Part shown: positions 52,578 through 61,363 of the stretch, in pieces | How positions within the stretch are numbered: position 1 is the stretch's first letter | Layout: each line of letters opens with the position of its first letter | Source of the DNA: Bacillus sp. EB01 | GTDB taxonomy: Bacteria; Bacillota; Bacilli; Bacillales; Cytobacillaceae | Direction: 5' to 3' | DNA length: 64,000 nucleotides | Assembly: GCF_000613125.1 (NCBI RefSeq) | Contig: NZ_HG964497.1 | Location: forward strand, 4,208,372-4,272,371 | Notes under the pieces: model-generated | Databases searched by the model: none | Told to the model about the DNA's origin: nothing | The model's input: only the letters and a program-made list of their open reading frames with translations | Program-made: the position numbers and the translations under genes

Positions 52578-52705
52578 AACCCTCACCTCTCTAGTCCCCA
52601 ATTATAGCATAAGGGGATGCGGAGTGGTTTGGAAAAGTATAGATGCCTTTTCAGTCCAGCGTCATTTGCTGGTCTGTTCAACCCTTATTTCACTATTGTC
52701 AACTA

Positions 52706-52734
52706 GAGAAAAGATAGCCCTTGCCGAGGCTATC
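52706..52734 (-). terminator. Terminator after the DUF5667-like gene
   Basis: GATAGCC and GGCTATC arms, followed by TTTTC on the minus strand. Confidence 0.8.
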
Positions 52735-52761
52735 TCCTCCCTTGTCAATCAATGGTAAAGG

Positions 52762-53832
52762 CTACTTTCCATTGTTTTTCTGTTCTTTTGACTTACCTTT
52801 TTGTTCTTTTTTGTCCTGTTTTCTTGCTTCTTTTTGAACTTGCTTTTCTTTCTTTTGAGTTGCTTTGGTTTCTTTCTTTTCTTTCTGTTGAGCTGCTTTT
52901 GCTTCTTTCTTTTCTTGTTTCTTTATTTCTTTAGCCTGCTTTTTTTCATTTATAGCTTTTTTCTTTTCTACCTTTTCAGCCTGTTTTGCATCTTTCTTGG
53001 CTGGATCAGCAGGAACTGTGATGACTGGGTTCTTTTCACCTACAACATCGTCTTCCACATCTCCAGATTCTGAAGTTTGTGAAGGAATAACGGGTTTAAC
53101 CGGAGTTACCCCCTCTTCCAGCTCTGCTTGTTCGGAATCTTTAGCTGAATCCTCTTCTATTTTGGCAAGCTTCTCAGCAATTTTCTCGTACGTTTTATCA
53201 ATATTTTTTTGAAGGGCGGCCTTCGCCTTAGGGTTTTGAACCTTTTCTAGGGCTGCCATTAAGGCGACTATATTTTGGCGGGGAACATCACTTGTTTCTT
53301 TTTCCCCTTCTGTAACCTCATTAGCAGGTTCCTCGCCTACAGGCTGCTCGCCAGGTGGTGATTGTTCACCTTCTGCAGGCTCATCTGTCTCCAGGCCGTC
53401 GTCTTCTGGTTTTTCAAATTCAGGCTGTTCAGCTTCCTCGCCTGCTTGTTCCTCGTATTCTTCCAAATAGGTGAGTGCTTCTTTAATTGTTTCAATTGCA
53501 CGTTCTTCTTCACCGGCAATAAAAAGCTCTTCCGCTTCAGCTAGGCGTTCCGCAGCATAGGCAGCAAGCAATTCAGCTTCCTTATCATTGTTGAACGCAA
53601 TCGCTAGCTTTATTTTTTCAAGGGCAACTTTTACAAAATAAAAGAAATCTCCAGGAATTAATGATGGCGTATCAGTATCGTCCAATGCCTGTACATCTTC
53701 ACCTGATGTAACAGGTAAAGTTTGAGTCTCATCTTGGTTTTCAGTACCAGTATTTGCCTTGGCGAGAATTGGTGAAAATGCAAATGTCCCAGCCAAAACC
53801 ATGGACATAGCAACCTTTACAATTTTTTTCAT
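52762..53832 (-). CDS. Secreted DUF5667-like protein with charged tail
   Basis: A 356-residue secreted protein. Signal peptide MKKIVKVAMSMVLAGTFAFSPILAKA (cleavage near residue 26). The DUF5667-like domain, residues about 45-130, includes PGDFFYFVKVALEKIKLAIAFN and AERLAEAEELFIAGEEERAIETIKEAL. Then a Glu/Pro-rich linker and a Lys/Glu/Gln-rich C-terminal tail of about 90 residues. GAAGGA supports the ATG at 53832. It lies upstream of sigI on the same strand but has its own terminator. Function unknown; its tail looks like that of RsgI. Confidence 0.8.
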   Translation of the reverse strand: MKKIVKVAMSMVLAGTFAFSPILAKANTGTENQDETQTLPVTSGEDVQALDDTDTPSLIPGDFFYFVKVALEKIKLAIAFNNDKEAELLAAYAAERLAEAEELFIAGEEERAIETIKEALTYLEEYEEQAGEEAEQPEFEKPEDDGLETDEPAEGEQSPPGEQPVGEEPANEVTEGEKETSDVPRQNIVALMAALEKVQNPKAKAALQKNIDKTYEKIAEKLAKIEEDSAKDSEQAELEEGVTPVKPVIPSQTSESGDVEDDVVGEKNPVITVPADPAKKDAKQAEKVEKKKAINEKKQAKEIKKQEKKEAKAAQQKEKKETKATQKKEKQVQKEARKQDKKEQKGKSKEQKNNGK

Positions 53833-54169
53833 TTCTTTTTCCTTCAATAGTTGTCACCTCTGCGAAAGTATTGCGGCGCCGCTTTTCACTAAACATTACG
53901 CTCGTAAAAATCTGGTTGTGAGGGTAGAAATAATCAATACCAAAAATATTTTCCAATAAGAAAACCCGGAATATCCTAGAAATGATTCTTCAAGGACATT
54001 TCGGTGGACAACAAAGCAAAATGTCCTTGAAATTCTTCAAGGACAAATCGCTGTGCGGCCAGAAAGGTGGTGGAGCGGAGAAAGCCAAAACTTTGTTTAA
54101 AACAAAATCAACATTATGGGTACACACCAAATTTATTCACCTACTACTTCACGCAGCTCCGCCCCTGCA
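53833..54169. other. Intergenic region with palindromic unit
   Basis: 337 bp. Promoter region of the DUF5667-like gene, and the palindromic repeat at 53989-54045. No gene seen; nothing more recognised. Confidence 0.5.
53989..54045. repeat. Palindromic repeat unit with partial second copy
   Basis: TTCAAGGACATTT at 53989 pairs with AAAATGTCCTTGAA ending at 54031 (13-bp arms, 17-nt loop). A second arm TTCTTCAAGGACAAAT starts at 54033, giving a period of 47. Confidence 0.85.
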
Positions 54170-54925
54170 CTATGAATGTGCATGCTCGGTTTTTTTTGAA
54201 AAGAAGAAGCCACTGACAGCAAGGGCGATCAGTACACTCCAAAATACGAGCTGCCATAAAATCGATTCTGGAAAGTGCTCGTCGATTATGCTAACTTCAG
54301 GATGTGCCAATGTAAAAACGGCAAGTTTTACTCCAACCCAACCGACAATCATGAATGCCGCTGTCTCGAGACTTGGGCGTTCTTTTAATAGTTTAATAAA
54401 CTGCGTAGCTGCAAATCTCATCATGACAATGCCAATAATCCCGCCAAGGAGCATGACCAGGAATTGTCCACCGTCGAGGCCTCCAATAGTGAACCATCCT
54501 AATGGAGTTAGTGTCATGGACAGCGCAACTGCTGCCAAAATCGAATCAATCGCAAATGCGAGGTCTGCCAGCTCTACTTTAACGACCGTCCCCCAAAAGG
54601 AAGAGCTGCCCTGTTTCGGTGAGATCACGAGTTTTTTAGGGGCATGGTGCTGATGCAAATGTTTGGCGGAGATATAAAATAAGTAAAGTGCGCCAGCGGC
54701 CTGGATCTGCCAAACGTCTGAAAGTAACGAAATCATAAATAATGCACCAAACCTAAATATAAATGCCCCCAGTAAACCGTAAAACAATGCTTTCTTTTGC
54801 TGATTCTCAGGGAGCTGTTTCACCATTATCGCCAGTACCACTGCATTATCTGCTGCCAAAATCCCCTCTAGCCCAATAAGCACCAGCAAAACCCAGCCGT
54901 ACTCCATTACCAATGAAGCATCCAT
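54170..54925 (-). CDS. ykoY: TerC-family membrane protein YkoY
   Basis: A 251-residue protein with seven helices. EGILAADNAVVLAIMVKQLP near residue 20 and VELADLAFAIDSILAAVALS near residue 120 carry the conserved acidic residues of TerC proteins. It is preceded by a yybP-ykoY riboswitch and thus is likely a manganese export or metallation factor for secreted proteins. GGAGGAAAGGAACTG supports the ATG at 54925; a frame to 54991 runs into the riboswitch terminator. Confidence 0.92.
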   Translation of the reverse strand: MDASLVMEYGWVLLVLIGLEGILAADNAVVLAIMVKQLPENQQKKALFYGLLGAFIFRFGALFMISLLSDVWQIQAAGALYLFYISAKHLHQHHAPKKLVISPKQGSSSFWGTVVKVELADLAFAIDSILAAVALSMTLTPLGWFTIGGLDGGQFLVMLLGGIIGIVMMRFAATQFIKLLKERPSLETAAFMIVGWVGVKLAVFTLAHPEVSIIDEHFPESILWQLVFWSVLIALAVSGFFFSKKTEHAHS

Positions 54926-54989
54926 CAGTTCCTTTCCTCCTACTTTTGGATTTCCTTCTCCAAGCAGCAAGGAAGACGGAATTAGACGC

Positions 54990-55112
54990 AAAAAGACCCC
55001 TGCCTGAAGGCAAAGGTCTTGCTAGACATATGTATGCCAACAAAGCCGGCGGCAACAACCGCGAAATGACGACTTTGCTTTAGGTTTCCCTAACAGCTAC
55101 TCCCCTTTGATA
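54990..55112 (-). promoter_or_regulatory. yybP-ykoY manganese riboswitch
   Basis: Reading the minus strand: AAAGGGGAGTAGC at the 5' side, AAGTCGTCATTTCG, GCCGGCTTTGTTGGCAT, CATATG, and GCAAGACCTTTGCC, then AGGCAGGGGTCTTTTTG as an expression-platform terminator. This is the conserved core of the Mn2+ sensing riboswitch. Position directly before a TerC gene confirms it. Confidence 0.94.
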
Positions 55113-55181
55113 AGGACATATTCAGTTGTTTACATACTATTATAATGATTTTAAATTTGTCCGGTTCCATTTTTTTATGTC

Positions 55182-55643
55182 TTAATTGTGACTGAAAAAT
55201 ACGATTCGTTTGAGGGCGTAACCAAGCAATAAACCCGGCAGTAAAAAGAGCATCGGTGTAAAAACAGGCCCAGGTGTAATGCCTGCAATCGTCACCTTGG
55301 ATGAAATCATCAGTCCCACTGTTACAAAATACGCGCCAAAAACAAAGGGCAGAAATGACCCTTGTTCATCTTCGGGCATTGCTGTCCTATATGCATCCCA
55401 TAAGGCAAACATGTACAGACACGGATAAAACATCAGCCAGCCGTAATCGATCGTATTGAATGCTGCCGGGATATCTCCCATGAAACTATGCATAATTGCT
55501 TCATTAAAATGGCTATTAACATTTATCATAATCTCGAGCAAGACAAAAAGTATTCCTTTAATCAGGCTTCCTGACAGAATCTGGCTAAAACCAGGCAGGG
55601 CTATATTCCATACTATTGCCTCTAATTTATTTAACTTTTTCAT
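55182..55643 (-). CDS. Membrane protein of unknown function
   Basis: A 153-residue protein with about four hydrophobic helices. It starts MKKLNKLEAIVWNIALPGFS and has PGFSQILSGSLIKGILFVLLE near residue 20, resembling small TM2-like Bacillus proteins. A PGPVFTPMLFLLPGLLLGYAL helix is near the end. No catalytic motif. AGGTATATG is a weak ribosome site. Same strand as ykoY but upstream of the riboswitch. Confidence 0.68.
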   Translation of the reverse strand: MKKLNKLEAIVWNIALPGFSQILSGSLIKGILFVLLEIMINVNSHFNEAIMHSFMGDIPAAFNTIDYGWLMFYPCLYMFALWDAYRTAMPEDEQGSFLPFVFGAYFVTVGLMISSKVTIAGITPGPVFTPMLFLLPGLLLGYALKRIVFFSHN

Positions 55644-55919
55644 ATACCTACCCGCTTTTTGGCATAATCCGGTTTACCCCATTCATAACGGACAGAACAA
55701 AAACCCTACCTTAAGATTCAAAGGCTGTGAAGAATATGGATTGGGATAAACTGCCCGTAAAGGTCCAATTGGTGAACTAAGATTTTTCCTTATGGCTTAA
55801 GACCTTAGAAAAATCAAACTAACCATTAGTGGGGGGAAAGGTAAAATCTCCCTAGTTGGAAGGTTCACTTAATATCTCCTTTAGCATATCCAATTTATTG
55901 CCAGTTAACTCGGGATTCA
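55644..55919. other. Intergenic, nothing recognised
   Basis: 276 bp of AT-rich DNA between the membrane protein and the reductase-like SDR. Partial inverted repeats (e.g. GGTGAACTAAG) exist but no clear element. Confidence 0.4.
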
Positions 55920-57020
55920 TTAGTTGATTTTCACTTGATATTCGGGATTATTTTTGTTTTTCATATAAAACCCTGCCATTGCCTCTAGTCCTTCCCTGAA
56001 ATCTGGACATGAAATACCGGACCCTTCTAAGTCTTCACTCGCTTGCGAGCAGTCAAAACGTCCCTTCCAGGTGAAATAATCCAAAGCCTCTTTCTCTACA
56101 CCCAACATTCGCCGAACAGCTGAAACTGAAAGGCTAACCCTCGCCATGCTAAGTGGAAGTGTTCCCGTTGGAGTCTTATCAATAAGTTGCTTCATAATCA
56201 TTTCGTAAATTTCCGAAACTGTATACGGCGATGGGTCAGTGAGGTGATAGGTTTTTCCAGCACCTTTGTCAAGGAAAGAAAGGTAAGCCGTCGCTGAAAT
56301 AATATAATCAATGGGTACAAGGTTGATTATGGCATCGCTGTTGCCCAGACGAGGGATAATTGGCAGAAAACGTAGACGCTCAAGGAAATTCATAATAAAA
56401 TAGGGGCCGTCAAATTTAATGGTTTCTCCGGTTTTTGAGTGCCCTTTTACAATACCAGGCCGGATAATCGTAGTAGGGATATCTTTTTTTAACTCTTCCA
56501 CAAGAACTTCCGCTTCATATTTTGTTTCTTCATAAAAATTTTTGAATTCAGCAGGCCGAATTAGCTCCTTTTCGAGTAATTTTCCTTCTCTTCTGCCAGC
56601 CACATAAGCCGTACTGAAATATATATATCGTTTTATATTGTGAAGCGTTTTTACCCAAACATTCACATTGGCTGTCCCCTCAACATTTACCTTCCGGGCG
56701 ATATCTTCTGGAACAGCCAAATCATAAATGGCTGCCAGATGAAAAACATGAGTAATAGTTTGTTTAAGTTCTTCAGTCTCCCCCTGCTTGATTCCAAGTC
56801 CTGGTTTCGTGATATCTCCTTCTATTATCCTGAATTTCTCCTTACTTCGGACTGTATCCCGTGCAATTTTGCTGACTTCCTCCTTTGCCTTGCGTTTCAT
56901 TGCGGGCTGTACAAGCACATAAACCATACCCGCTTCAGGCCTTTTTTGTAAAATCTCTCTTATTAGCTGATTACAAATGAATCCTGGAAACCCTGTAAAT
57001 AAGTAGTTCTCCCCCATCAT
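55920..57020 (-). CDS. NAD(P)-dependent acyl-reductase-like SDR
   Basis: A 366-residue extended SDR. The N-terminal motif is YLFTGFPGFICNQL (a variant of TGxxGxxG), then VFHLAAIYDLAVPEDIARKVNVEGT, YIYFSTAYVAGRREG and the active site YEETKYEAEVL. The C-terminal half follows the NAD-binding-4 (thioester/fatty acyl reductase, male-sterility-like) pattern. It could reduce acyl thioesters or a sugar-linked lipid; the substrate is unknown. ATG at 57020 with GGAAGCGAG a little upstream. Single gene. Confidence 0.8.
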   Translation of the reverse strand: MMGENYLFTGFPGFICNQLIREILQKRPEAGMVYVLVQPAMKRKAKEEVSKIARDTVRSKEKFRIIEGDITKPGLGIKQGETEELKQTITHVFHLAAIYDLAVPEDIARKVNVEGTANVNVWVKTLHNIKRYIYFSTAYVAGRREGKLLEKELIRPAEFKNFYEETKYEAEVLVEELKKDIPTTIIRPGIVKGHSKTGETIKFDGPYFIMNFLERLRFLPIIPRLGNSDAIINLVPIDYIISATAYLSFLDKGAGKTYHLTDPSPYTVSEIYEMIMKQLIDKTPTGTLPLSMARVSLSVSAVRRMLGVEKEALDYFTWKGRFDCSQASEDLEGSGISCPDFREGLEAMAGFYMKNKNNPEYQVKIN

Positions 57021-57273
57021 TCCATCTCGCTTCCTATATAGATTATATTTCTACTGTAAAAGAGGTCTCTCAAGGGTGTCAAACTAGGGGAGTGAATTTT
57101 CTGAAATTATAACTTAATAACAGAAACTCCGATTTAGCCACAAGGCATTATGCTCCTCACGCCCCCTCTATAATGCTTCGAGTATTGGAATGGCAAGATT
57201 ATGTGGCCGTTGTTGAACTAGACCAACCTTGATAAAAGGACTTTCCAAAGTAGCAAAACCCAGTTTTTAAAAT

Positions 57274-57457
57274 GAGACTGTGTTAAAGGATAATGTTGTT
57301 CTTTATCAGAGTTGATTGTAGCGGAAGGCGCGAAGACTCCTACGGGAGAAAAGGTCAGTGGGAGACCCCGCAGGCGCTCGCGCCGAGGAGGCTCCCAGGC
57401 CGCCCGTGGAAAGCGAAGCGCCTGGAGCGGAAATCAACAGTTCTGTTTAACACAGCC
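57274..57457. repeat. GC-rich repeat element with 10-bp terminal inverted repeats
   Basis: Perfect ends CTGTGTTAAA (57278) and TTTAACACAG (57455). Inside are GCGGAAGGCGCGAAGACTCC, CCCCGCAGGCGC and GCGCCTGGAGCGGAAATCAAC, a sequence known from many Bacillaceae intergenic regions. Higher GC than flanking DNA. No coding potential. Confidence 0.82.
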
Positions 57458-57472
57458 TAAAATAAAAATAAA

Positions 57473-57500
57473 CCGATGGGAATTCCCACCGGCTTACATA
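57473..57500 (-). terminator. Terminator after prfC
   Basis: CCGGTGGG-AATT-CCCATCGG on the minus strand with TTTATTTTTA following. Confidence 0.8.
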
Positions 57501-57507
57501 ATTAACA

Positions 57508-59088
57508 TTATTGTTGCATATCCATCGGATTATAAAGCTTTACGCCCGGATTTTTATCCTGGAACCATCTAAGAGCAAACTCATTCTCGAATAGAAATGC
57601 ATACTTTCCAAACCTATCCTTCACTAACAAGCTGCGTGAATTTGAAAGTTTTTCGTCGACTGTTTCTCCTTCAACCCACCTGGCTACCTTTGATCCCTGG
57701 CGTTCCATTATTACATCCGAATTGTACTCGTTCTTCATCCTGTGTTCGAAAACCTCGAACTGAAGCTGGCCTACGGCACCCAACAGATAATCCTCAGTTG
57801 CAACGGTTTTGAAGAGCTGAATCGCACCTTCCTGAACGAGCTGTTCAATTCCTTTATAGAAGGATTTTTGTTTCATCACGTTCTTTGCAGAAACACGGAC
57901 GAACAATTCAGGTGTGAACTGCGGCAGGCGCTCAAACTGGAATTGATCCTTGCCAGTCGTAATTGTGTCTCCAATTTGATAAGTTCCTGTATCATAAAGG
58001 CCAATAATGTCACCACTTACAGCCTCTTCGACCGTACTCCGTTCCTCCGCCATAAATGACGTAGATTGTGATAGTTTAATTTGCTTGCCAAGACGAGGGA
58101 CATTCACACTCATTCCTCGTTCGAATTTGCCAGAGCAGACACGAACAAATGCAATTCGGTCACGGTGTGCCGGATTCATGTTAGCCTGAATTTTAAAAAT
58201 AAATCCTGAAAAATTTTCAGAAAGCGGGTCAACTTCACCCGCCGATGAGTTACGTGGTACTGGAGGCGGCGCAAACTGCAAATAAGACTCTAGGAATGTC
58301 TGAACCCCAAAGTTGGTCAAGGCACTGCCGAAGAAAACAGGAATTAAATTACCTGATTCAATCCGCTCGGGTGAAAATTCATTTCCAGCCTCGTTTAGAA
58401 GCAATACTTCCTCGAGCGTCTGATCATAAAGACCCGTTGTCTTAATTTGGTGATCACCATCAATTTCGCCTTCCTCATTAAGAGGAATAAAGCGCTGTTC
58501 TTCGCCAACCCTGAACTGCTCAATCCGGTTATTGTATCTGTCGTAAATCCCAAGAAACTCTTTGCCCATACCAATTGGCCAATTCATTGGATAAGATTCA
58601 ATACCGAGCACTTCTTCAAGTTCAGCCAAGAGCTCTAACGGTGATTTACCCTGGCGGTCCAATTTATTGATAAAGGTGAAAATTGGTATTCCGCGCATCC
58701 GGCAAACCTTAAAAAGTTTCAAGGTTTGTTCCTCGATTCCCTTTGCCGAATCAATTATCATAACAGCACTATCGACCGCCATAAGCGTTCGGTAAGTATC
58801 CTCACTAAAATCCTGGTGTCCAGGAGTATCCAGGATATTAACCCTGAACCCGTCGTAATCGAACTGCATGACACTTGAGGTTACCGAGATTCCGCGCTGC
58901 TTCTCAATTTCCATCCAGTCACTCGTAGCAAATTTGCCAGTCTTTTTAGCTTTTACAGTTCCCGCATCCCGAATTGCTCCGCCAAATAAGAGAAGTTTTT
59001 CGGTAAGGGTTGTCTTCCCGGCATCCGGGTGTGAAATAATTGCAAAAGTCCGTCTTGACAGGACTTCTTCTTTAAAATTCGTACTCAT
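57508..59088 (-). CDS. prfC: Peptide chain release factor 3
   Basis: A 526-residue translational GTPase. GTP-binding motifs are [18 protein letters not shown] (residues 17-34), [14 protein letters not shown] near residue 88, and [10 protein letters not shown] near residue 140; length fits RF3. It recycles RF1 and RF2 after termination. AAAGTGAGGAAG precedes the ATG. Monocistronic. B. subtilis lacks RF3, so this is an addition relative to that genome. Confidence 0.95.
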   Translation of the reverse strand: MSTNFKEEVLSRRTFAIISHPDAGKTTLTEKLLLFGGAIRDAGTVKAKKTGKFATSDWMEIEKQRGISVTSSVMQFDYDGFRVNILDTPGHQDFSEDTYRTLMAVDSAVMIIDSAKGIEEQTLKLFKVCRMRGIPIFTFINKLDRQGKSPLELLAELEEVLGIESYPMNWPIGMGKEFLGIYDRYNNRIEQFRVGEEQRFIPLNEEGEIDGDHQIKTTGLYDQTLEEVLLLNEAGNEFSPERIESGNLIPVFFGSALTNFGVQTFLESYLQFAPPPVPRNSSAGEVDPLSENFSGFIFKIQANMNPAHRDRIAFVRVCSGKFERGMSVNVPRLGKQIKLSQSTSFMAEERSTVEEAVSGDIIGLYDTGTYQIGDTITTGKDQFQFERLPQFTPELFVRVSAKNVMKQKSFYKGIEQLVQEGAIQLFKTVATEDYLLGAVGQLQFEVFEHRMKNEYNSDVIMERQGSKVARWVEGETVDEKLSNSRSLLVKDRFGKYAFLFENEFALRWFQDKNPGVKLYNPMDMQQ

Positions 59089-59492
59089 TTTTTACTTCCT
59101 CACTTCTAACATTAAATGGTTAATCCATAACTTTAATCATATCCCGTACAAGTAAATTGCGCAAGCGGTCCTTCTTTCACTTTCCCTTTACCCCTATTGT
59201 CTTGCACTGTATAAAGCTTACTGCAAATAACTTTTGTCTAGAATGTGTCCAAATCCTTGAATGAAAAATAAATTTTTACATCGGAATTTTTTTAGAAAAT
59301 AGCATGTCAAAAGTCCTGAAAAGGCTTGATTTTGTTTGTTTTACCCAGGTAAATCGATTCAATAATTCACTAGTTGTTCACTCCTCCAAAGCTATTTTTC
59401 CTGCAATTACCAATGGTGATAATTCAGAATTCCTATTTATTACAAATGGTATTTTCATATAATAGAGTTACAGAGTAAAGGAGATGAGCATA
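59089..59492. other. Intergenic region between prfC and the FtsH-like gene
   Basis: 404 bp, divergent promoters. TATAAT at 59458-59463 faces the protease gene but has no clear -35. No other element seen. Confidence 0.4.
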
Positions 59493-61223
59493 GTGGATAT
59501 GAGTAAAAAGGCAATCAATAAATTCATACCGCTGATTACAGCTGTTTTGTTAGTAGCCGCGGGTTTTATATGGTATATACAATCAACAACCAAAGCAACT
59601 TCGATTCCCTTTTCTTCAATGGAGAGTAAAATTGCTGCAGAAAATGGCAAGAAGGTCAGTCTAGAGGAACAGTCAAATGGTAGCCTAACACTAACAACAA
59701 GCGAGGGGAAATTCGTGACTAAAGTGCCTCCAAACAGCGAGATGGCAAACGATCTTGTTTCTAAGTACAATGTGGATTATTCCTATAGCTCCAATAGCAA
59801 ATATGGCAAATGGATCCTGGGAGGCGTTATCGTTTCCCTGGCAGCTGCCGCTTTTGCAGTCCAAAAGAAAAGCGGAAATGGCCTTGGTGTTACAAATACG
59901 ATGAAAAATAGCCTTTCCAAAGCTCGTCCACTGCCTGAAATCACTCTTCAAGATGTCGGCGGACTTGGAAATGAAATGAAAGAAGAAATTCTCCAGACTC
60001 TTTCAATTATTAAGGAACCTGAACGATCATCCAAACTTGGGGTTAAGCCTCCAAAAGGAATTCTTCTTTACGGACCTCCTGGAACAGGTAAAACACTGTT
60101 GGCACAGGCAATGGCAAAAGAACTTGGCGCTTCCTACTTTTCAACAAGCGGTTCGGCCTTTAATGAATTGTTCGTCGGCGTTGGGGCTTCACGGGTAAGA
60201 AGCTTGTTCCAAAATGCCCGCAAACAAACACCTGCAGTCATCTTCATTGATGAAGTCGACGCACTTGCAGGAAAGCGGAAAGCACTTGGCGGTGAAGAAT
60301 CCGAAAAAACACTTACAGAATTGCTTGTCCAGCTTGACGGTGGACATTCAAATGAAGGAATCCTGTTTGTCGCAGCTACAAATAGGAAGGATATGCTTGA
60401 TGATGCGTTCCTCCGACCGGGCAGGATTGATTTTTCCTTCCAGGTTCCTCTTCCAGATACAAAGGGCCGCAGGGAAATCATTGATATTCATACAAAAGGT
60501 AAAGTGATGGCGGACGACGTTAAATCCTCACTTGATGACCTCGCAGAAAGCACATCCGGATTCTCTGGCGCAGATTTGAGCATGCTTTTTGAAACAGCCA
60601 GCAGACGCGCGATCAGAAACGGTAAGGATATGATTTCTAAAAAAGATCTCGATTATGCACTTGATCGCACAATCCTTGGCAGTACATCCAGGGAATTGCA
60701 AGATGCAGACACTAAGCGCAGAGTTGCAATCCATGAGGCAGGCCATGCCATTGTAGCCGCAGTTACAAAACCAGGCTCAGTCCGGAAGGCGACCATAATC
60801 CCTCGAGGTGAGGCATTGGGTTATGTCGCTCCAATCCCTAAAGAATTGCATCTATCCACAACCAGCGACCTGCTTGACCGGATTGCGATGATTCTTGCTG
60901 GTGGAGTTGCAGAGAGAATGTATCTTGGGGAACACAGTATCGGAGTATCCGGTGATGTCCAGCAGGCAAAGAATATCATTGAACAAATGGTTGAAACTGG
61001 AATGCTGCAGGATGGCTTCACTCTAACTTTTGTTAAGGCAGAGAAAGAAACGAAAATGCAGGAGCTCTTCCAAAGAGGTCTTGAAATGTCACAGTCCATT
61101 ATCAGCGCACATTCAGAAGCATATGAGCAATTGGTAGAGGCTTTGTTGAAAAAAGAAACACTCGAAGGTTCTGAAGTAGATGCAATTATTGTAGCAGAAA
61201 GCAAAGATGCTGTTTTAGCTTAA
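59493..61223 (+). CDS. FtsH-like membrane AAA protease
   Basis: A 576-residue AAA zinc protease. Two membrane helices (residues about 12-31 and 107-125) flank an extracytoplasmic loop of about 70 residues. Walker A GPPGTGKT (194-201), Walker B FIDEVDA (251-257), second region of homology ATNRKDMLDDAFLRPGRID, and zinc motif HEAGH (414-418) with third ligand in GVSGDVQQAKN. It is shorter than B. subtilis FtsH and diverged, so it is a paralogue, not the housekeeping ftsH. Substrates unknown. I start at GTG 59493, 9 nt after AAAGGAG; an ATG at 59484 is adjacent to it. Confidence 0.88.
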   Translation: MDMSKKAINKFIPLITAVLLVAAGFIWYIQSTTKATSIPFSSMESKIAAENGKKVSLEEQSNGSLTLTTSEGKFVTKVPPNSEMANDLVSKYNVDYSYSSNSKYGKWILGGVIVSLAAAAFAVQKKSGNGLGVTNTMKNSLSKARPLPEITLQDVGGLGNEMKEEILQTLSIIKEPERSSKLGVKPPKGILLYGPPGTGKTLLAQAMAKELGASYFSTSGSAFNELFVGVGASRVRSLFQNARKQTPAVIFIDEVDALAGKRKALGGEESEKTLTELLVQLDGGHSNEGILFVAATNRKDMLDDAFLRPGRIDFSFQVPLPDTKGRREIIDIHTKGKVMADDVKSSLDDLAESTSGFSGADLSMLFETASRRAIRNGKDMISKKDLDYALDRTILGSTSRELQDADTKRRVAIHEAGHAIVAAVTKPGSVRKATIIPRGEALGYVAPIPKELHLSTTSDLLDRIAMILAGGVAERMYLGEHSIGVSGDVQQAKNIIEQMVETGMLQDGFTLTFVKAEKETKMQELFQRGLEMSQSIISAHSEAYEQLVEALLKKETLEGSEVDAIIVAESKDAVLA

Positions 61224-61242
61224 TTTATAAAGACCATGTTTT

Positions 61243-61272
61243 AGCCGGTTCCTAGTGGAGCCGGCTATTTGT
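61243..61272 (+). terminator. Terminator after the FtsH-like gene
   Basis: AGCCGGTTCC-TAGT-GGAGCCGGCT followed by ATTTGT. Confidence 0.75.
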
Positions 61273-61363
61273 AATTGCATTCCTGCAATATACAAGTTTA
61301 AATTAACAGAAGGAGTGGAAAATTACCTAAAGCAGTAGTTTTTTAGGAAAGAGGGGAAACCGA

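Larger units (their letters stand above)
57021..57507. other. Long intergenic region with GC-rich element
   Basis: 487 bp. Mostly unassigned AT-rich DNA, then the repeat element at 57274-57457 and the prfC terminator. No gene. An open frame at 57312 lies in the repeat and is rejected. Confidence 0.6.

Noticed and set aside
52752-53073. Phe/Leu-rich plus-strand frames opposite the DUF5667-like gene
   Set aside because: These are the antisense of its Lys/Glu-rich tail; no start signal.
57312-57572. 86-codon frame at the GC-rich element
   Set aside because: It lies in the repeat element and reads across the prfC terminator.
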